A stretch of 64,000 nt of DNA from Burkholderiales bacterium Ga0077544 (GCA_001464355.1 LNEU01000022.1:152527-216526); one strand, 5' to 3'; shown: positions 40,159-50,226, numbered from the stretch's first letter. Numbers and translations: made by a program. Notes: generated from the sequence alone by a model not told the origin.

Positions 40159-40605
40159 ATGGAATGCACAGTACGTTGGACCGGCTTGTCCGGCATGACT
40201 TTTTTGGCTGAAACCGGCTCCGGCCACGTGGTAGCAATGGATGGCGCACCTGAAGGCGGAGGTCGCAATCTGGCACCACGCCCGATGGAAGTCGTCTTGC
40301 TCGGCACAGGTGGCTGTACCGCCTACGATGTCGTTGTGATTTTGCGCAAAAGTGGACAGGACGTGCGCGGTTGCGAAGTCACGCTCAAATCAGAACGCGC
40401 AGAAACTGACCCGAAAGTATTCACCAAAGTACATTTTCACTTCACCGTCACAGGCCGCAACCTGAAAACGAATGTAGTGGAACGGGCAATCAAGCTGTCG
40501 CATGACAAATACTGCTCGGCGTCCATCATGATGGAAAAAACCGCAGAAATTACACATTCCTTCGAAATCGTGGATGACGCTGCGCCAGCAGCTGCCGACT
40601 CCTGA
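40159..40605 (+). CDS. OsmC-family thiol peroxidase-like protein
   Basis: Small OsmC/Ohr-fold protein, 148 residues from ATG 40159 (GAAGAG upstream). The two reactive cysteines are Cys53 (GTGGCTAYD) and Cys119 (HDKYCSAS), so thiol-dependent reduction of organic peroxides is expected. It is of the YhfA type rather than true Ohr judging by the PEGGGRNLAPRPME region. It stands alone and ends in a very strong terminator. Confidence 0.9.
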   Translation: MECTVRWTGLSGMTFLAETGSGHVVAMDGAPEGGGRNLAPRPMEVVLLGTGGCTAYDVVVILRKSGQDVRGCEVTLKSERAETDPKVFTKVHFHFTVTGRNLKTNVVERAIKLSHDKYCSASIMMEKTAEITHSFEIVDDAAPAAADS

Positions 40606-40610
40606 TATGG

Positions 40611-40660
40611 AAATAAAAACGGCCGCATATGTGTTGCAGCATATGCGGCCGTTTTTATTT
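40611..40660. terminator. long perfect hairpin terminator
   Basis: A perfect 21-bp stem (40611-40631 with 40640-40660) around an 8-nt loop. The base is AAATAAAAAC/GTTTTTATTT and the core is GGCCGCATATG. It stops the OsmC transcript and can act on converging coq7 transcription. Confidence 0.92.
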
Positions 40661-40743
40661 AATGCGGTGAATCGCCACTACTGCATTGGTAAAAACCTCA
40701 CTACGTTTGGTTTTTTGGTGCGCCCCATCTACAAGCCATCGCA

Positions 40744-41370
40744 CTAAATGTAGTAAGCCGCGGTTGTCATGATTTTCGACATGGCCTTCATGCCTTTTTG
40801 CGTCAATGGCGATACAGCTTGTGCGCCCAAGGCTTGCGCTGCCGCGCCATGCGCTACCTCATCTGCAGTCATTTGCGCGACAACCGCAAGCGACTTGGCA
40901 TCTTGAGGCGGCAATTTCTGCAGATGCTCATTCAGATGCGCCTCAACCTGACGCTCGGTTTCCACCACAAACCCCAAACTGCGCGCATCGCCCAACTTGC
41001 CGGCAACCGCACCCAACGCATAAGCGCCAGCATACCAAAGCGGGTTAAGCAGACTGGGATGCGAACCCAATTCGCGTAAGCGCTGCGCCGTCCAAGCCAG
41101 ATGATCCTCTTCTTCACGACCGGCGATCAAAAACTGCTGGCGAATTGCCTCCGTATGCGCGAACCGCGCCTGCGCCTGATATAGAGCCTGAGCACACACC
41201 TCGCCCACATGATTGACGCGCATCAAACCCGCGCTATGACGACGCTCGGCATCCGCCAACGCGCCATCAGTCAAGCCAGTCGCAGGACTAGGACGAGACG
41301 CTACCGAAACGCCACTGATGACGCGCAAGGCGCCGTCGAAATGCTGAATAAATTGATCGAAAGGTGTCAT
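40744..41370 (-). CDS. coq7: ubiquinone biosynthesis hydroxylase Coq7
   Basis: Di-iron monooxygenase that hydroxylates 2-polyprenyl-3-methyl-6-methoxybenzoquinol in ubiquinone synthesis; replaces UbiF in many proteobacteria. ATG 41370 gives 208 residues. The di-iron ligands fall in [26 protein letters not shown] and MTADEVAHG. The bactofilin-erpA and ispA genes elsewhere in the window belong to linked quinone/isoprenoid metabolism only loosely. It converges on the OsmC gene. Confidence 0.95.
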   Translation of the reverse strand: MTPFDQFIQHFDGALRVISGVSVASRPSPATGLTDGALADAERRHSAGLMRVNHVGEVCAQALYQAQARFAHTEAIRQQFLIAGREEEDHLAWTAQRLRELGSHPSLLNPLWYAGAYALGAVAGKLGDARSLGFVVETERQVEAHLNEHLQKLPPQDAKSLAVVAQMTADEVAHGAAAQALGAQAVSPLTQKGMKAMSKIMTTAAYYI

Positions 41371-41540
41371 GAAACTCCAAACCACGTCAAAACTGAAAGA
41401 TTGTTGCATCCGGACGACAGACTATCACGGCACATCTATCTGATTTGGCAAATGCTAACCGACGTCAAAAGAAGATTATACAAATTGCGTTTAGCCTGCG
41501 CTTGCCATACAGAAATTGATTTACTGGACGTAATACAATA

Positions 41541-42734
41541 ATGCCAAAAATAAAACGCTCCACCCCTGACTCCTTGACACTGGCATGCATCGCGGCGCTT
41601 TTCGCAGGTGCCACAACACTGTCGGCCCATGCCCAAGCGCCTTCCATGACTATTTACGGAACATTTGATCGTGCGCCTTCTGCGGAGCCGAGAGGCAGCC
41701 AGCTTGGAAAAGCAGCAACTATCTCGAAATCGTCAGTCAGTATCTACGGCACGATAGATGGCGGCGTGCGTCATGTGACAAATACCAGCGCCGCCGGTGA
41801 AAGCACACTGAAGATGGGCTCCAACGGTGAGTATTACAACAATCGCCTTGGATTCAAGGGGACAGAAGATCTAGGTGGCGGCATGAATGCGCACTTCCAT
41901 CTGGAAGCTGGCTTCAATACCGGAACCGGTGCCAGCGACAACACGGATGGGCGCCTCTTCAGCCGCATCTCATCAGTGGGCATCGCCGGCCCGTTCGGCT
42001 CCATCGACTTGGGCCGCCAGCCGTCAGTCGCCTGTAAAGCTGTATATGCCTACGAACCCTTTCAATATCGCTACGTTCATATCATCCCCTTGGCCGGCGC
42101 AGTCGCCGGCAACAACGATGGCAAGGTCAGCCGGCCATTTGGCACGGTGGACGGCCCGCGCTTTAGCAATGCCATCCAATATCTGGGGAAATTTAACGGC
42201 TTTACTGCCAGCGCAGAATATTCAATGGGTGAAGTCGCCGGCAACAGCGGCGCAGCAAGCGCCAAAGCCGTCGGACTAGGCTACACAGATGGCACATTTA
42301 CCATAGGTGGCGCTTACACCCGACAAAAGCCAAACGTAGGTACAAACGCAGCGCCGGATTATCGCGAGCAAGATCAAGTCACGTTTGGCGGCGCTTATAA
42401 AATAGGCGACATCCGCATTGCTGGCGGCTATTTAAGTACAAAGACTAAAACCGCAATCACCAACCAAGCCCAAAATATCTGGCTAGGCGCACGCTACGAT
42501 GTCACGCCACTTATCAGCGTGACCAGCGGCTACTACCGCACCACGCTGGAAACCTCGCGCCGCGAAATCGCCAGGCGTAACTTTTTCATCGTCGGCGCCA
42601 CCTATGCACTTTCGTCTAGAACGAGCCTCTACGCAGATATAGACCAAGCCGTTTTGCATGGCGTCGTCTCATTAAGGCCGGGCCAGCAAACCCGGCAAAT
42701 CGGCACATCAGTTGGCATCAGCCATATGTTTTGA
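41541..42734 (+). CDS. outer-membrane trimeric porin with repeated first strand
   Basis: It has 397 residues. A signal peptide ends near SAHAQ (32). The mature part follows the Burkholderiales porin plan: NNRLGFKGTEDLGGGMNAHF, then GSIDLGRQ, alternating beta strands and a C-terminal Phe (GISHMF) for BAM recognition. Unusually, the first-strand motif occurs twice: MTIYGTFD (YG at 39-40) and VSIYGTID (YG at 69-70), separated by 30 residues rich in Ser/Gly/Lys. An unpaired Cys lies near residue 164. Codon use is more mixed than in the next porin, suggesting lower expression. Confidence 0.9.
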   Translation: MPKIKRSTPDSLTLACIAALFAGATTLSAHAQAPSMTIYGTFDRAPSAEPRGSQLGKAATISKSSVSIYGTIDGGVRHVTNTSAAGESTLKMGSNGEYYNNRLGFKGTEDLGGGMNAHFHLEAGFNTGTGASDNTDGRLFSRISSVGIAGPFGSIDLGRQPSVACKAVYAYEPFQYRYVHIIPLAGAVAGNNDGKVSRPFGTVDGPRFSNAIQYLGKFNGFTASAEYSMGEVAGNSGAASAKAVGLGYTDGTFTIGGAYTRQKPNVGTNAAPDYREQDQVTFGGAYKIGDIRIAGGYLSTKTKTAITNQAQNIWLGARYDVTPLISVTSGYYRTTLETSRREIARRNFFIVGATYALSSRTSLYADIDQAVLHGVVSLRPGQQTRQIGTSVGISHMF

Positions 42735-43110
42735 TATCGGATGCACTAACTCGCGACGCCTCAATCAAACTCAATGCAACATCGTTCGCGGCAAACTACT
42801 TAATAAAGTCGAACGCTAGAGGCGCGCAAAAATAACAAAAACACATCTTTTCCGCATGAGGTAATGCATCAAGACAACGCGAGCGCGCCTCATTTTGGAG
42901 TTTGAACGCACTATCCTGTTGCAAAAAAACGTCATTCAAGCCGATTCATTCATACCCTTTTGATATTTTGGTTGTCAGTGCCTGCGTATTTTGTTTCAAT
43001 CGATCTGTCGTCTTGCAAAGATGTCGAGCAAGACAGGCAGCTTCGCAGAATATGTACACGTTTATATGAATAAGCGTGTATTTCTAAATAACATTTGAGG
43101 AAACATCTAA
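42735..43110. other. intergenic region between the two porin genes
   Basis: No gene seen in 376 bp. The last part is the leader of the second porin with the Shine-Dalgarno GAGGA at about 43095. An imperfect inverted repeat sits at 43055-43080. I did not find a clear terminator for the first porin gene. Confidence 0.55.
43055..43080. promoter_or_regulatory. inverted repeat in the leader or promoter of the second porin
   Basis: TACACGTTTA (43055-43064) and TAAGCGTGTA (43071-43080) pair with one mismatch around a 6-nt loop, 31-56 bp before the porin ATG. It may be a regulator site (OmpR-like) or an mRNA hairpin. Confidence 0.35.
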
Positions 43111-44196
43111 ATGAAAAAATCGCTTTTGGCTCTTGCCGTTTTGGGCGCATTCGCTGGTGCAGCATCGGCACAATCGTCGGTTACCGTCTACGGTATCGTT
43201 GACATGGGTGTCACCAGCATTGACACTGGCGCAACAGCTGGCCGCACAACTGGCATCACCTCCGGCAACCAATCGGCTAGCCGTATCGGTTTCAAAGGCA
43301 CTGAAGATCTGGGCAATGGCTTGAAAGCCAACTTCGTGTTGGAAGCCACAATCGCAGCAGATACAGGTTCGACATTCTCAACCCCAGCAGTAGCAGGTGC
43401 TGGCCCAAATAATGGCGTAGCTGCAAGCACAGGTGGTTTCAATCGCCTCTCCACCGTTGGTCTGTCAGGCAACTTCGGCGCAGTGAATCTGGGCCGTCAA
43501 GTCTCGGCAATCAAAGATGCGTACGACGCAATTGATCCATTCGGTGATGGCGGCACGATCGCTCCAATCAGCACAATGTTCTTCAATGGCGCGCTTGCAG
43601 GTGACTTTGGCCGTATCTCGAACTCGGTTAAATACTCGACAAATTCGTTCGGCGGCTTCAAAGCTCAAGCAGCATACGGCTTTGGTGAAACAGCTGGCGA
43701 TACCGGCGCAGGCAGCAACTACGGCTTCGGCGCAGGTTATGCAAACGGTCCATTGAATGTCCAATTCGGCTACCATAATCAAGATCGTTCAACTGGCGTT
43801 GTTCAAACAGCAGAAAATAAACTGACTTTCTTGGGCGCAAGCTACAACTTCGGCATGTTCAAACTGCACGGCGCATATGCTGATACCAAACTGGAAACAT
43901 TTGGCCCAGCTGCTGAAACAAAATATCGCAACTATTTGGTTGGTGTTAGCCTCCCATTGGGCGCGGCAGGTAATCTGATGGCTTCGTACTCAGTCAATGA
44001 CAACCGTACGACAAACAATGCAGATGCTCAAAAAGCAGCAATCATGTACACATACGATCTGTCGAAGCGTACTAACCTGTACACTGGCTACTCGCACACA
44101 TCGAACGACAATGGTTCACGTATCGGCTTGGTCGCAGGTGCTCCAGTCGGCGAAAGTGCATCGGCATTCGCAGTTGGCGTTCGTCACAAGTTCTAA
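43111..44196 (+). CDS. major outer-membrane porin
   Basis: It has 361 residues. The signal peptide MKKSLLALAVLGAFAGAASA is canonical, and the mature protein starts QSSVTVYGIVDMGV. RIGFKGTEDLGNGLKANFVLE, VNLGRQVSAIKDAYDAIDPF and the C-terminal VGVRHKF place it in the Burkholderiales porin family. The codons are strongly biased towards a small set, as in highly expressed genes, so it is probably the dominant porin. It has a good GAGGA ribosome site and a strong terminator at 44236. Confidence 0.93.
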   Translation: MKKSLLALAVLGAFAGAASAQSSVTVYGIVDMGVTSIDTGATAGRTTGITSGNQSASRIGFKGTEDLGNGLKANFVLEATIAADTGSTFSTPAVAGAGPNNGVAASTGGFNRLSTVGLSGNFGAVNLGRQVSAIKDAYDAIDPFGDGGTIAPISTMFFNGALAGDFGRISNSVKYSTNSFGGFKAQAAYGFGETAGDTGAGSNYGFGAGYANGPLNVQFGYHNQDRSTGVVQTAENKLTFLGASYNFGMFKLHGAYADTKLETFGPAAETKYRNYLVGVSLPLGAAGNLMASYSVNDNRTTNNADAQKAAIMYTYDLSKRTNLYTGYSHTSNDNGSRIGLVAGAPVGESASAFAVGVRHKF

Positions 44197-44235
44197 TATC
44201 TGGCGAGCCTAGCTCGCTTGGTTTGAACTGCAATA

Positions 44236-44263
44236 GAAAAAGGCACCCTCGGGTGCCTTTTTT
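44236..44263 (+). terminator. intrinsic terminator after the major porin
   Basis: AAAAAGGCACC pairs with GGTGCCTTTTT over a CTCG loop and is followed by more T. Confidence 0.9.
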
Positions 44264-44371
44264 ATTTCCTAAAGTCAGCAGCTAATTTATCGCCCCATCG
44301 GCCCACGCAAGGCAGCAAAAAAAAACTTCTCGCAGCATAATGACGTCTTGCGATGAAAGGTAGTTCACGAA

Positions 44372-44947
44372 GTGAAACTCAGCAGAAATGATCCATGCCC
44401 TTGCGGTAGCGGCAAAAAACACAAGAAATGCTGCGGCCAAGTGATACAGATAGCGCCAATCCACCCGCAACGCGCTGGCAATACTCCGAGAGAATGCGGC
44501 GATTGCACTGCATGTTGTGACGGCTGGTTGTCGTCGACAATTTACGGCCATGAAATGAAGCCTGGAGTGCGCTGCCATTTCGTGCGCGACGGTGGCTGCA
44601 GTATTTATGAAACGAGACCGGATTCACCCTGCCGTCAGTTCGAGTGCGGCTGGGTAGCTGCTGACAGCCCATTCCCAGATTCTTTCAAACCCACTCAGCT
44701 GGGCGCAATCATCGTGAAAACTACCTGGCGCGGCCAGCCCGCATACCGACTGGCATTTGGCGGGCGCGACCTTGATGCCGGAGAGTTGGAATGGATGATG
44801 AACTTCAGCCGTCAAACGGGACGTCCATTTTTCTATGAAAAAGCCGGCGAGACACTGGGATACGGGCCACAGGCTTTCATAGAAGACATGCAAACCAAAA
44901 TCCAGCGCGGCCTTCCTCTTTTTGAATCACATGCCGCATCGCGCTAA
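44372..44947 (+). CDS. SEC-C motif fused to YkgJ-type cysteine cluster protein
   Basis: It has 191 residues from GTG 44372, with AAAGG upstream. An N-terminal SEC-C zinc motif ([19 protein letters not shown]; Cys9, 11, 20, 21) is joined to a YkgJ/Fe-S-oxidoreductase-like cysteine cluster (Cys42, 45, 48, 49, 68, 76, 87, 92; [20 protein letters not shown]). SEC-C is best known at the C-terminus of SecA, where it binds zinc and SecB. YkgJ-type clusters probably bind zinc or iron; function is unknown. The fusion order is less common than SEC-C at the C-terminus. It is followed by the broken DUF3025 gene on the other strand. Confidence 0.85.
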   Translation: MKLSRNDPCPCGSGKKHKKCCGQVIQIAPIHPQRAGNTPRECGDCTACCDGWLSSTIYGHEMKPGVRCHFVRDGGCSIYETRPDSPCRQFECGWVAADSPFPDSFKPTQLGAIIVKTTWRGQPAYRLAFGGRDLDAGELEWMMNFSRQTGRPFFYEKAGETLGYGPQAFIEDMQTKIQRGLPLFESHAASR

Positions 44948-45006
44948 TATTGCGACAAGGATAACAACAATTAGTGTCCTGCCATGCTGCGACAGCACCC
45001 TAGCTT

Positions 45007-45782
45007 TTATCGTCTACGTATTGGCCGAAAAACCAATACATCTTTATAAAATTCATCATCCTGTCCTTTCCACCAGCCTGGCACACCCAATACCGGCACC
45101 GGTGAAAAATCAGCAGTACTCAAACCCTGCGCCAACTGTTGCGCAACGACTGCATCGATCACATCGTACCGTTCTTCAAAAACCATAGTCGCGAGATCAT
45201 GCTCCAGCGGAACTATCCACGAATGTCCGGTAATCGCCTTGTAAGGCGCGACCAACTTCTCCATCAACGCATGACCGAATAACAAGACGCCACAATCCTG
45301 CACAAACTCCTGTCGACGCGTGACAAAAGCCTGCTCCCACTCATGCGCACGCAAAGCGCTGACCAACGTCTGATTCAAAGTCACCAGCAACACCGCATTT
45401 TCATCAAAGATGGTGGCCGCATCGCGCAGCTTGCCGCGTGGCGCAATTGCGCTTTGTGCCGCCACACGCGCCATCTCCAGGGCTTGCAATGCATTCAATT
45501 GGACTTTGATGCGTGGGAAGGTCAGCCAGACGAGGGCATTGAAAAAATCGTGCAGATTGTCGCGCGTAGGGACGCCGCCGGTATTGCTGATGAAGGTTTC
45601 GTAAGCTGTATCCGGCGGCAGAGCGGCCTGTGGGACAAATTGAATGGGGAGGTTACGATGATTGCGCAGATCCACAACTCCTGCTGCCAATCGGCGGCAG
45701 CGGCGATTTGTTGTCCGATATGCCGTACATGCGCAAGCCAGGGGCGGGACCAGTCTATCCGCTCCAGGAATTCGGTCTTCAT
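45007..45782 (-). pseudogene. DUF3025 family gene with a frameshift
   Basis: The gene lies 61 bp after pyrC. The first part (ATG 45782) reads FLERIDWSRPWLAHVRHIG, the usual N-terminal start of DUF3025 proteins, then continues DWQQELW and drifts into unrelated residues. The main part is in another frame (from about 45690 to 45007) and carries the family body: LPIQFVPQAALPPDTAYETF, HDFFNALVWLTFPRIK, VPLEHDLATMVFEERYD and the C-terminal GVPGWWKGQDDEFYKD. The two frames meet near 45665-45690, consistent with loss of one base or gain of two. If the downstream frame alone is translated from a TTG at 45690, the N-terminal ~30 residues are lost. Function of the family is unknown. Confidence 0.72.
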
Positions 45783-45843
45783 GGCCTACTTGATCCGATA
45801 TGTTGGCAGAAGGCGAGAAAGCTCACGTCTGCCGCTGGCTGGC

Positions 45844-46896
45844 TCAGACGAACTTCCAGCCTATCGTCTCGCCGCCATTCAGCGGCACCAGGGTTGTATT
45901 CCCTAATGGCAGCTCGGCGGGCAATTGCCACTCTTCGCGTTTGAGCGTTATCGTGCCGGTATTGCGCGGCAGTTGATAGAAATCCGGGCCATTGAAGCTG
46001 GCAAACTGCTCAAGTTTATCCAATGCACTGGCCTGATCGAAAGCCTGCGTATAGAGCTCCATCGCATGCAGCGCCGTGTAGCAGCCAGCACAGCCGCAGG
46101 CATGCTCCTTCAATCCCTTGGGGTGCGGTGCAGAGTCGGTACCGAGGAAGAATTTGTTGCTGCCCGAAATGGCAGCCGCAACCAGAGCCTGGCGATGTGT
46201 TTCGCGCTTCAAGACCGGCAGACAATAGTAGTGCGGACGGATGCCGCCCTTGAAAATTTCGTTGCGGTTGTACAGTAAATGATGGGCGGTAATCGTTGCA
46301 CCTACGTGACCATCTGCTTCCGCGACGTACTGCGCCGCGTCTTTGGTCGTGATGTGTTCGAACACAACCTTCAACTCCGGCATGTCGCGGCGCAGAGGTT
46401 GCATCACGCGGTCTATGAAGACGGCTTCACGGTCGAAGATGTCGATTGCGGGATCGGTCACTTCGCCATGCACCAGAAACGGCATGCCAAGCTTTTGCAT
46501 CATTTCCAGGGTCTTGTAACATTTGGACAAATCGCTGACACCCGCGTCCGAATTGGTCGTCGCACCAGCCGGATAAAGTTTGACTGCATGCACGACACCA
46601 CTATCCTTGGCGCGCTGGATTTCTTCCGGCGGCGTATTGTCAGTCAGGTACAAAACCATCAGTGGCTCGAATTGCATACCAGCCGGCAACGCAGCAAGAA
46701 TCCGATCCCGATACGCAATCGCTTGCTCGGTCGTGGTCACTGGCGGCTTGAGATTGGGCATCACGATCGCGCGTGCAAACTGGCGCGCCGTATCCGGCAA
46801 GACTGAGGCGATGGTGGCACCGTCACGCAAATGCAGATGCCAATCGTCGGGACGTGTGATGGTAATGCTGGAAGGCTGAGCGAGTGTCGTGGTCAT
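45844..46896 (-). CDS. pyrC: dihydroorotase (class II type)
   Basis: Cyclises carbamoyl aspartate in pyrimidine synthesis. It has 350 residues. Metal ligands His20 and His22 ([10 protein letters not shown]), the carbamylated Lys106 (HAVKLYPAG), and [11 protein letters not shown] with the catalytic Asp are present. It is of the E. coli PyrC type. The DUF3025 gene follows by 61 bp. An inverted repeat at 47002-47019 lies upstream. Confidence 0.96.
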   Translation of the reverse strand: MTTTLAQPSSITITRPDDWHLHLRDGATIASVLPDTARQFARAIVMPNLKPPVTTTEQAIAYRDRILAALPAGMQFEPLMVLYLTDNTPPEEIQRAKDSGVVHAVKLYPAGATTNSDAGVSDLSKCYKTLEMMQKLGMPFLVHGEVTDPAIDIFDREAVFIDRVMQPLRRDMPELKVVFEHITTKDAAQYVAEADGHVGATITAHHLLYNRNEIFKGGIRPHYYCLPVLKRETHRQALVAAAISGSNKFFLGTDSAPHPKGLKEHACGCAGCYTALHAMELYTQAFDQASALDKLEQFASFNGPDFYQLPRNTGTITLKREEWQLPAELPLGNTTLVPLNGGETIGWKFV

Positions 46897-47001
46897 AGCG
46901 ATTCTTTCTTTGGATTGCCGCTATTTTACCCGCTCGCTTTCAAAAGAGAGCCTCCGAGTCTGTTACCGAGACAATATTGATGTGACCAACCGTATTAATC
47001 T

Positions 47002-47019
47002 ATTGAATACGCATTCAAT
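47002..47019. promoter_or_regulatory. inverted repeat upstream of pyrC
   Basis: ATTGAAT and ATTCAAT form a perfect 7-bp stem around ACGC, about 105 bp before the pyrC start and 80 bp after gltL. It could be an operator or a weak terminator. Confidence 0.3.
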
Positions 47020-47098
47020 GTACATTTACTGCGCAGTGATGGATCAATGACTGATTGCTCTATCCAGCAATGACTCGGTAGCCAAGCAAGAAGTTAAC

Positions 47099-47824
47099 TC
47101 AGTGGATAATCTTCGCCAAAAAATCGCGGGCGCGATCTGAGCGCGGCGTACCAAAGAACTCATCTTTGGTGCAATCTTCAACAATCAAACCTTGATCCAT
47201 GAAGATTACGCGATTCGCTACTTTTTTCGCGAAGCCCATTTCATGCGTGACGACCATCATCGTCATGCCGTCCTGCGCCAAACCAACCATGACGTCCAGC
47301 ACTTCATTGATCATTTCCGGATCGAGTGCCGAGGTCGGCTCGTCGAACAACATCGCAATCGGATCCATCGACAAGGCACGCGCAATCGCTACACGTTGTT
47401 GCTGCCCCCCAGATAACTGACCTGGAAATTTATCCTTTTGCGCGATCAAACCAACGCGATCAAGATATTTCAAACCGCGTTCTATCGCTTCATCCTTGTC
47501 GCGTCCCAGCACCTTGATTTGCCCCAGCGTCAGGTTCTCGCATATAGACAAATGCGGAAACAACTCAAAGTTCTGGAACACCATCCCGATGCGCGAGCGC
47601 AGTTTGGACATATTGGTTGCGGGGTCACCAACCGCGATGCCATCTACCATTATTCGGCCTTTTTGAAACGGTTCCAGCCCATTCACCGTCTTGATCAAGG
47701 TTGATTTACCCGATCCAGATGGTCCGCACACAACCACGACATCTCCTTTGGCAACCTGTGTAGAACAATCAGTCAGCACCTGAAAATCACCATACCACTT
47801 GCTTACATTTTCCATTTCTATCAT
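47099..47824 (-). CDS. gltL: glutamate/aspartate ABC transporter ATP-binding protein
   Basis: ATPase of a polar amino-acid uptake system. ATG 47824 (AAGGA upstream) gives 241 residues; a longer frame overlapping gltK is untypical. Walker [10 protein letters not shown] lies at 34-42, the ABC signature is LSGGQQQR, and Walker B reads [14 protein letters not shown]. It is the last gene of gltIJKL, 13 bp after gltK. Confidence 0.95.
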   Translation of the reverse strand: MIEMENVSKWYGDFQVLTDCSTQVAKGDVVVVCGPSGSGKSTLIKTVNGLEPFQKGRIMVDGIAVGDPATNMSKLRSRIGMVFQNFELFPHLSICENLTLGQIKVLGRDKDEAIERGLKYLDRVGLIAQKDKFPGQLSGGQQQRVAIARALSMDPIAMLFDEPTSALDPEMINEVLDVMVGLAQDGMTMMVVTHEMGFAKKVANRVIFMDQGLIVEDCTKDEFFGTPRSDRARDFLAKIIH

Positions 47825-47837
47825 GGTATTTTTTCCT

Positions 47838-48524
47838 TTAGCGAATGATGGCGTAGCGCTTTTGTATTTGCTTCGCCACGGTCGAGAGTGCAAAGCTGAG
47901 TAAAAAGTAAACGATAGCGACGAACAGATACATCTCCACGACGCGACTGTCACGCTGCGCAATTTTTACCGAAGCGCCAACAAAATCGGTGACATTAAGC
48001 AGCGACACCAAGGAAACATCCTGAAACAGCACGATCGTTTGGGTCAGCAAAATAGGCAGCATGTTCCGCAATGCCTGCGGCAGAACAATCAGGCGCATGG
48101 ATTGTGCATAGGTCAAACCCAATGCATAGGCCGCATTGACCTGTCCCTTAGCAACACTCTGTATGCCGGCGCGCATGATCTCGCAAAAATATGCCGCCTC
48201 GAACATGATGAAGGTAATGTAGGCGGAACGATCTGCGCCTAGTTGCACCGGCCGCTCCGAGCCGGTAATGGCTTGCAGTACGACGGGCACCAAAAAGTAA
48301 AACCAGAAGATCACCAGCAGCAGCGGAATCGAACGCATCAGGTTCACATAGGCTGCGGCCAGCAGCGCCAGTGTTTTGAAGGAAGACAGCCGCGCCAGTG
48401 CCAGCAGTGTGCCAAAAAATACGCCGCCAAGCGCCGCCACTACTGTCAGCTGCAAGGTGTACTGCAGGCCGGTTAGCAAATAGGGCCAGGTACGGACAAT
48501 GACATCAAAGTCCAGTTCACCCAT
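47838..48524 (-). CDS. gltK: glutamate/aspartate ABC transporter permease GltK
   Basis: It has 228 residues with about five membrane segments and the HisM/GltK-type EAA loop ([20 protein letters not shown]). It overlaps gltJ by 8 bp, so the two permeases are coupled. Pairs with GltJ to form the channel. Confidence 0.93.
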   Translation of the reverse strand: MGELDFDVIVRTWPYLLTGLQYTLQLTVVAALGGVFFGTLLALARLSSFKTLALLAAAYVNLMRSIPLLLVIFWFYFLVPVVLQAITGSERPVQLGADRSAYITFIMFEAAYFCEIMRAGIQSVAKGQVNAAYALGLTYAQSMRLIVLPQALRNMLPILLTQTIVLFQDVSLVSLLNVTDFVGASVKIAQRDSRVVEMYLFVAIVYFLLSFALSTVAKQIQKRYAIIR

Positions 48525-49248
48525 GTTTGCCCCCCGCGATGAAACCCGGCACAGCGACGCGGCGTTCTATATAAACCATCACGCGGTTCGCTGTCATCGC
48601 GATGACCACATACATCAGCGTGGCAGCACCGAAAGCCTCGAAGTAGCGGAAGGTCATCTCGCCCATTTCACGCGTGCGGAAGAACAACTCGACCAGACCG
48701 ATCGAATATGCGACGGCAGTATTCTTGATCAGGTTCATCAGTTCGGATGTCAGCGGTGGAATGATGATGCGATACGCCATCGGCAACAGCACGAAGCGAT
48801 AGGTCTGCATGCTGGTCAGACCCAATGCATAGCCGGCATTGCGCTGGCCGCGTGGCAAAGCCTGAATGCCGGAACGAACCTGCTCGGCGATACGTGAAGA
48901 AGTAAAAAATCCCAGGCAAACCACGGCGGTGACAAACTGGTGCATGGTCGGATCCAGCGTAATCACCCAGGCTTTGACCGCAGGAATCAGGCCAGGCACC
49001 ACAAAGTACCAGACGAAGAATTGCACCAGCAGCGGGATGTTGCGGAACAATTCGACGTAGGCGCCGCCCAGGCGTACCAGCCAGCGCTTTTCGGTTGTGC
49101 GTGCCACACCTACCAGTGATCCCAGCACAAAAGCGAATATCCATGCAAAGAAGGCTACTGCCAGGGTCCAACCCAATCCTGACAGCAGCACCGCAGCCCA
49201 TGTGCCATCGCCATCAGGAACCTGTTCCAGAAATATGCCTGGGTTCAT
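48517..49248 (-). CDS. gltJ: glutamate/aspartate ABC transporter permease GltJ
   Basis: It has 243 residues, a good GGGGAGA ribosome site and the EAA loop (QALPRGQRNAGYALGLTSMQ). About five membrane segments. It is 78 bp after gltI. The order binding protein, two permeases, ATPase is the standard gltIJKL layout. Confidence 0.93.
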   Translation of the reverse strand: MNPGIFLEQVPDGDGTWAAVLLSGLGWTLAVAFFAWIFAFVLGSLVGVARTTEKRWLVRLGGAYVELFRNIPLLVQFFVWYFVVPGLIPAVKAWVITLDPTMHQFVTAVVCLGFFTSSRIAEQVRSGIQALPRGQRNAGYALGLTSMQTYRFVLLPMAYRIIIPPLTSELMNLIKNTAVAYSIGLVELFFRTREMGEMTFRYFEAFGAATLMYVVIAMTANRVMVYIERRVAVPGFIAGGKHG

Positions 49249-49326
49249 GCGCTTGTCTCCCCTGATGCAACGATGCTTAGTTGATACCTAACCGATGCTT
49301 AGCCTTCGATGCTCAAACCCCGGATG

Positions 49327-50226
49327 CTAGATGCCTTTGTCGTTCGGATTCTTGAACGCATCCTTGATTGGTTGCGTCATAGGGAAATTCAGATTCAGCC
49401 CTTTGGGTGGAATCGCCGTGGTGAACCACTTCGCATAGATTTGGTTGATTTCGCCGGACCGCATCACCGCACCGACAGATTTATCCACCAGCGCCTTGAA
49501 CTGCGGATCGTCTTTGCGCAACATCATGCTGTAGGGTTCCTGACGCAGCGACTCCGGCAATATCTTGTAATCGCCCGGCTTCTTGGCGTTGGCAATCTGG
49601 CCTGCCAGCAAAATATCGTCCATCACAAAGGCAGCTGCGCGGTCATCTGCCATCAGCAGGAAAGCTTCGGCGTGATCCTTGCCGTAGATTTCCTTGACCT
49701 CGACATTGCCGGCCTTTTCGTAAGCCTTCAACAGTGGCACCGAGGTGGTACCGGACGTGGTCGATACAGTCTTGCCATTCAGTTGTGCAATCGTATTGAT
49801 ATTGGATGTCTTCTTGACGGCCGCCGTCACATTGATCACAAAATACGTGGGGCCGAATGCGACCTGCTGCTGACGCACCGTGGAGTTGGTGGTCGAGCCG
49901 CATTCCAGATCAATGGTGCCGTTGTTAAGCAGAGGAATGCGATTACTGGAAGTAACCGGTTGCAGCATGAGCTTCAGCGCGGGCAGCTTGAGGTCCGCCT
50001 TGACGGCTTCGACAATCTTCATGCACAAGTCAATTGCGTAACCAACCGGCTGCTGCTTGTCATTGAGGAAGGAAAATGGAATCGACGATTCGCGGTAACC
50101 GATGGTGATGGAATTGGTTTCCTTGATCTTCTTCAGCGTGCCCGTGAGTTCCTGCGCTTGTACCGTACTTGCAGCGCCCATCATCGTGGTGCCGATCAGT
50201 GCGGCCAGCATTAGTGTCGATTTCAT
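49327..50226 (-). CDS. gltI: glutamate/aspartate periplasmic binding protein
   Basis: ATG 50226 (AGGAG upstream) gives 299 residues with a signal peptide ending near VQAQ (25). The body matches E. coli GltI closely in blocks: GYRESSIPFSFLNDKQQPVGY, SSNRIPLLNNGTIDLECGS, VSTTSGTTSVPLL, AAAFVMDDILLAGQ and FPMTQPIKDAFKNPNDKG. This supports glutamate/aspartate over other polar amino acids. It is the first gene of gltIJKL. Confidence 0.94.
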   Translation of the reverse strand: MKSTLMLAALIGTTMMGAASTVQAQELTGTLKKIKETNSITIGYRESSIPFSFLNDKQQPVGYAIDLCMKIVEAVKADLKLPALKLMLQPVTSSNRIPLLNNGTIDLECGSTTNSTVRQQQVAFGPTYFVINVTAAVKKTSNINTIAQLNGKTVSTTSGTTSVPLLKAYEKAGNVEVKEIYGKDHAEAFLLMADDRAAAFVMDDILLAGQIANAKKPGDYKILPESLRQEPYSMMLRKDDPQFKALVDKSVGAVMRSGEINQIYAKWFTTAIPPKGLNLNFPMTQPIKDAFKNPNDKGI

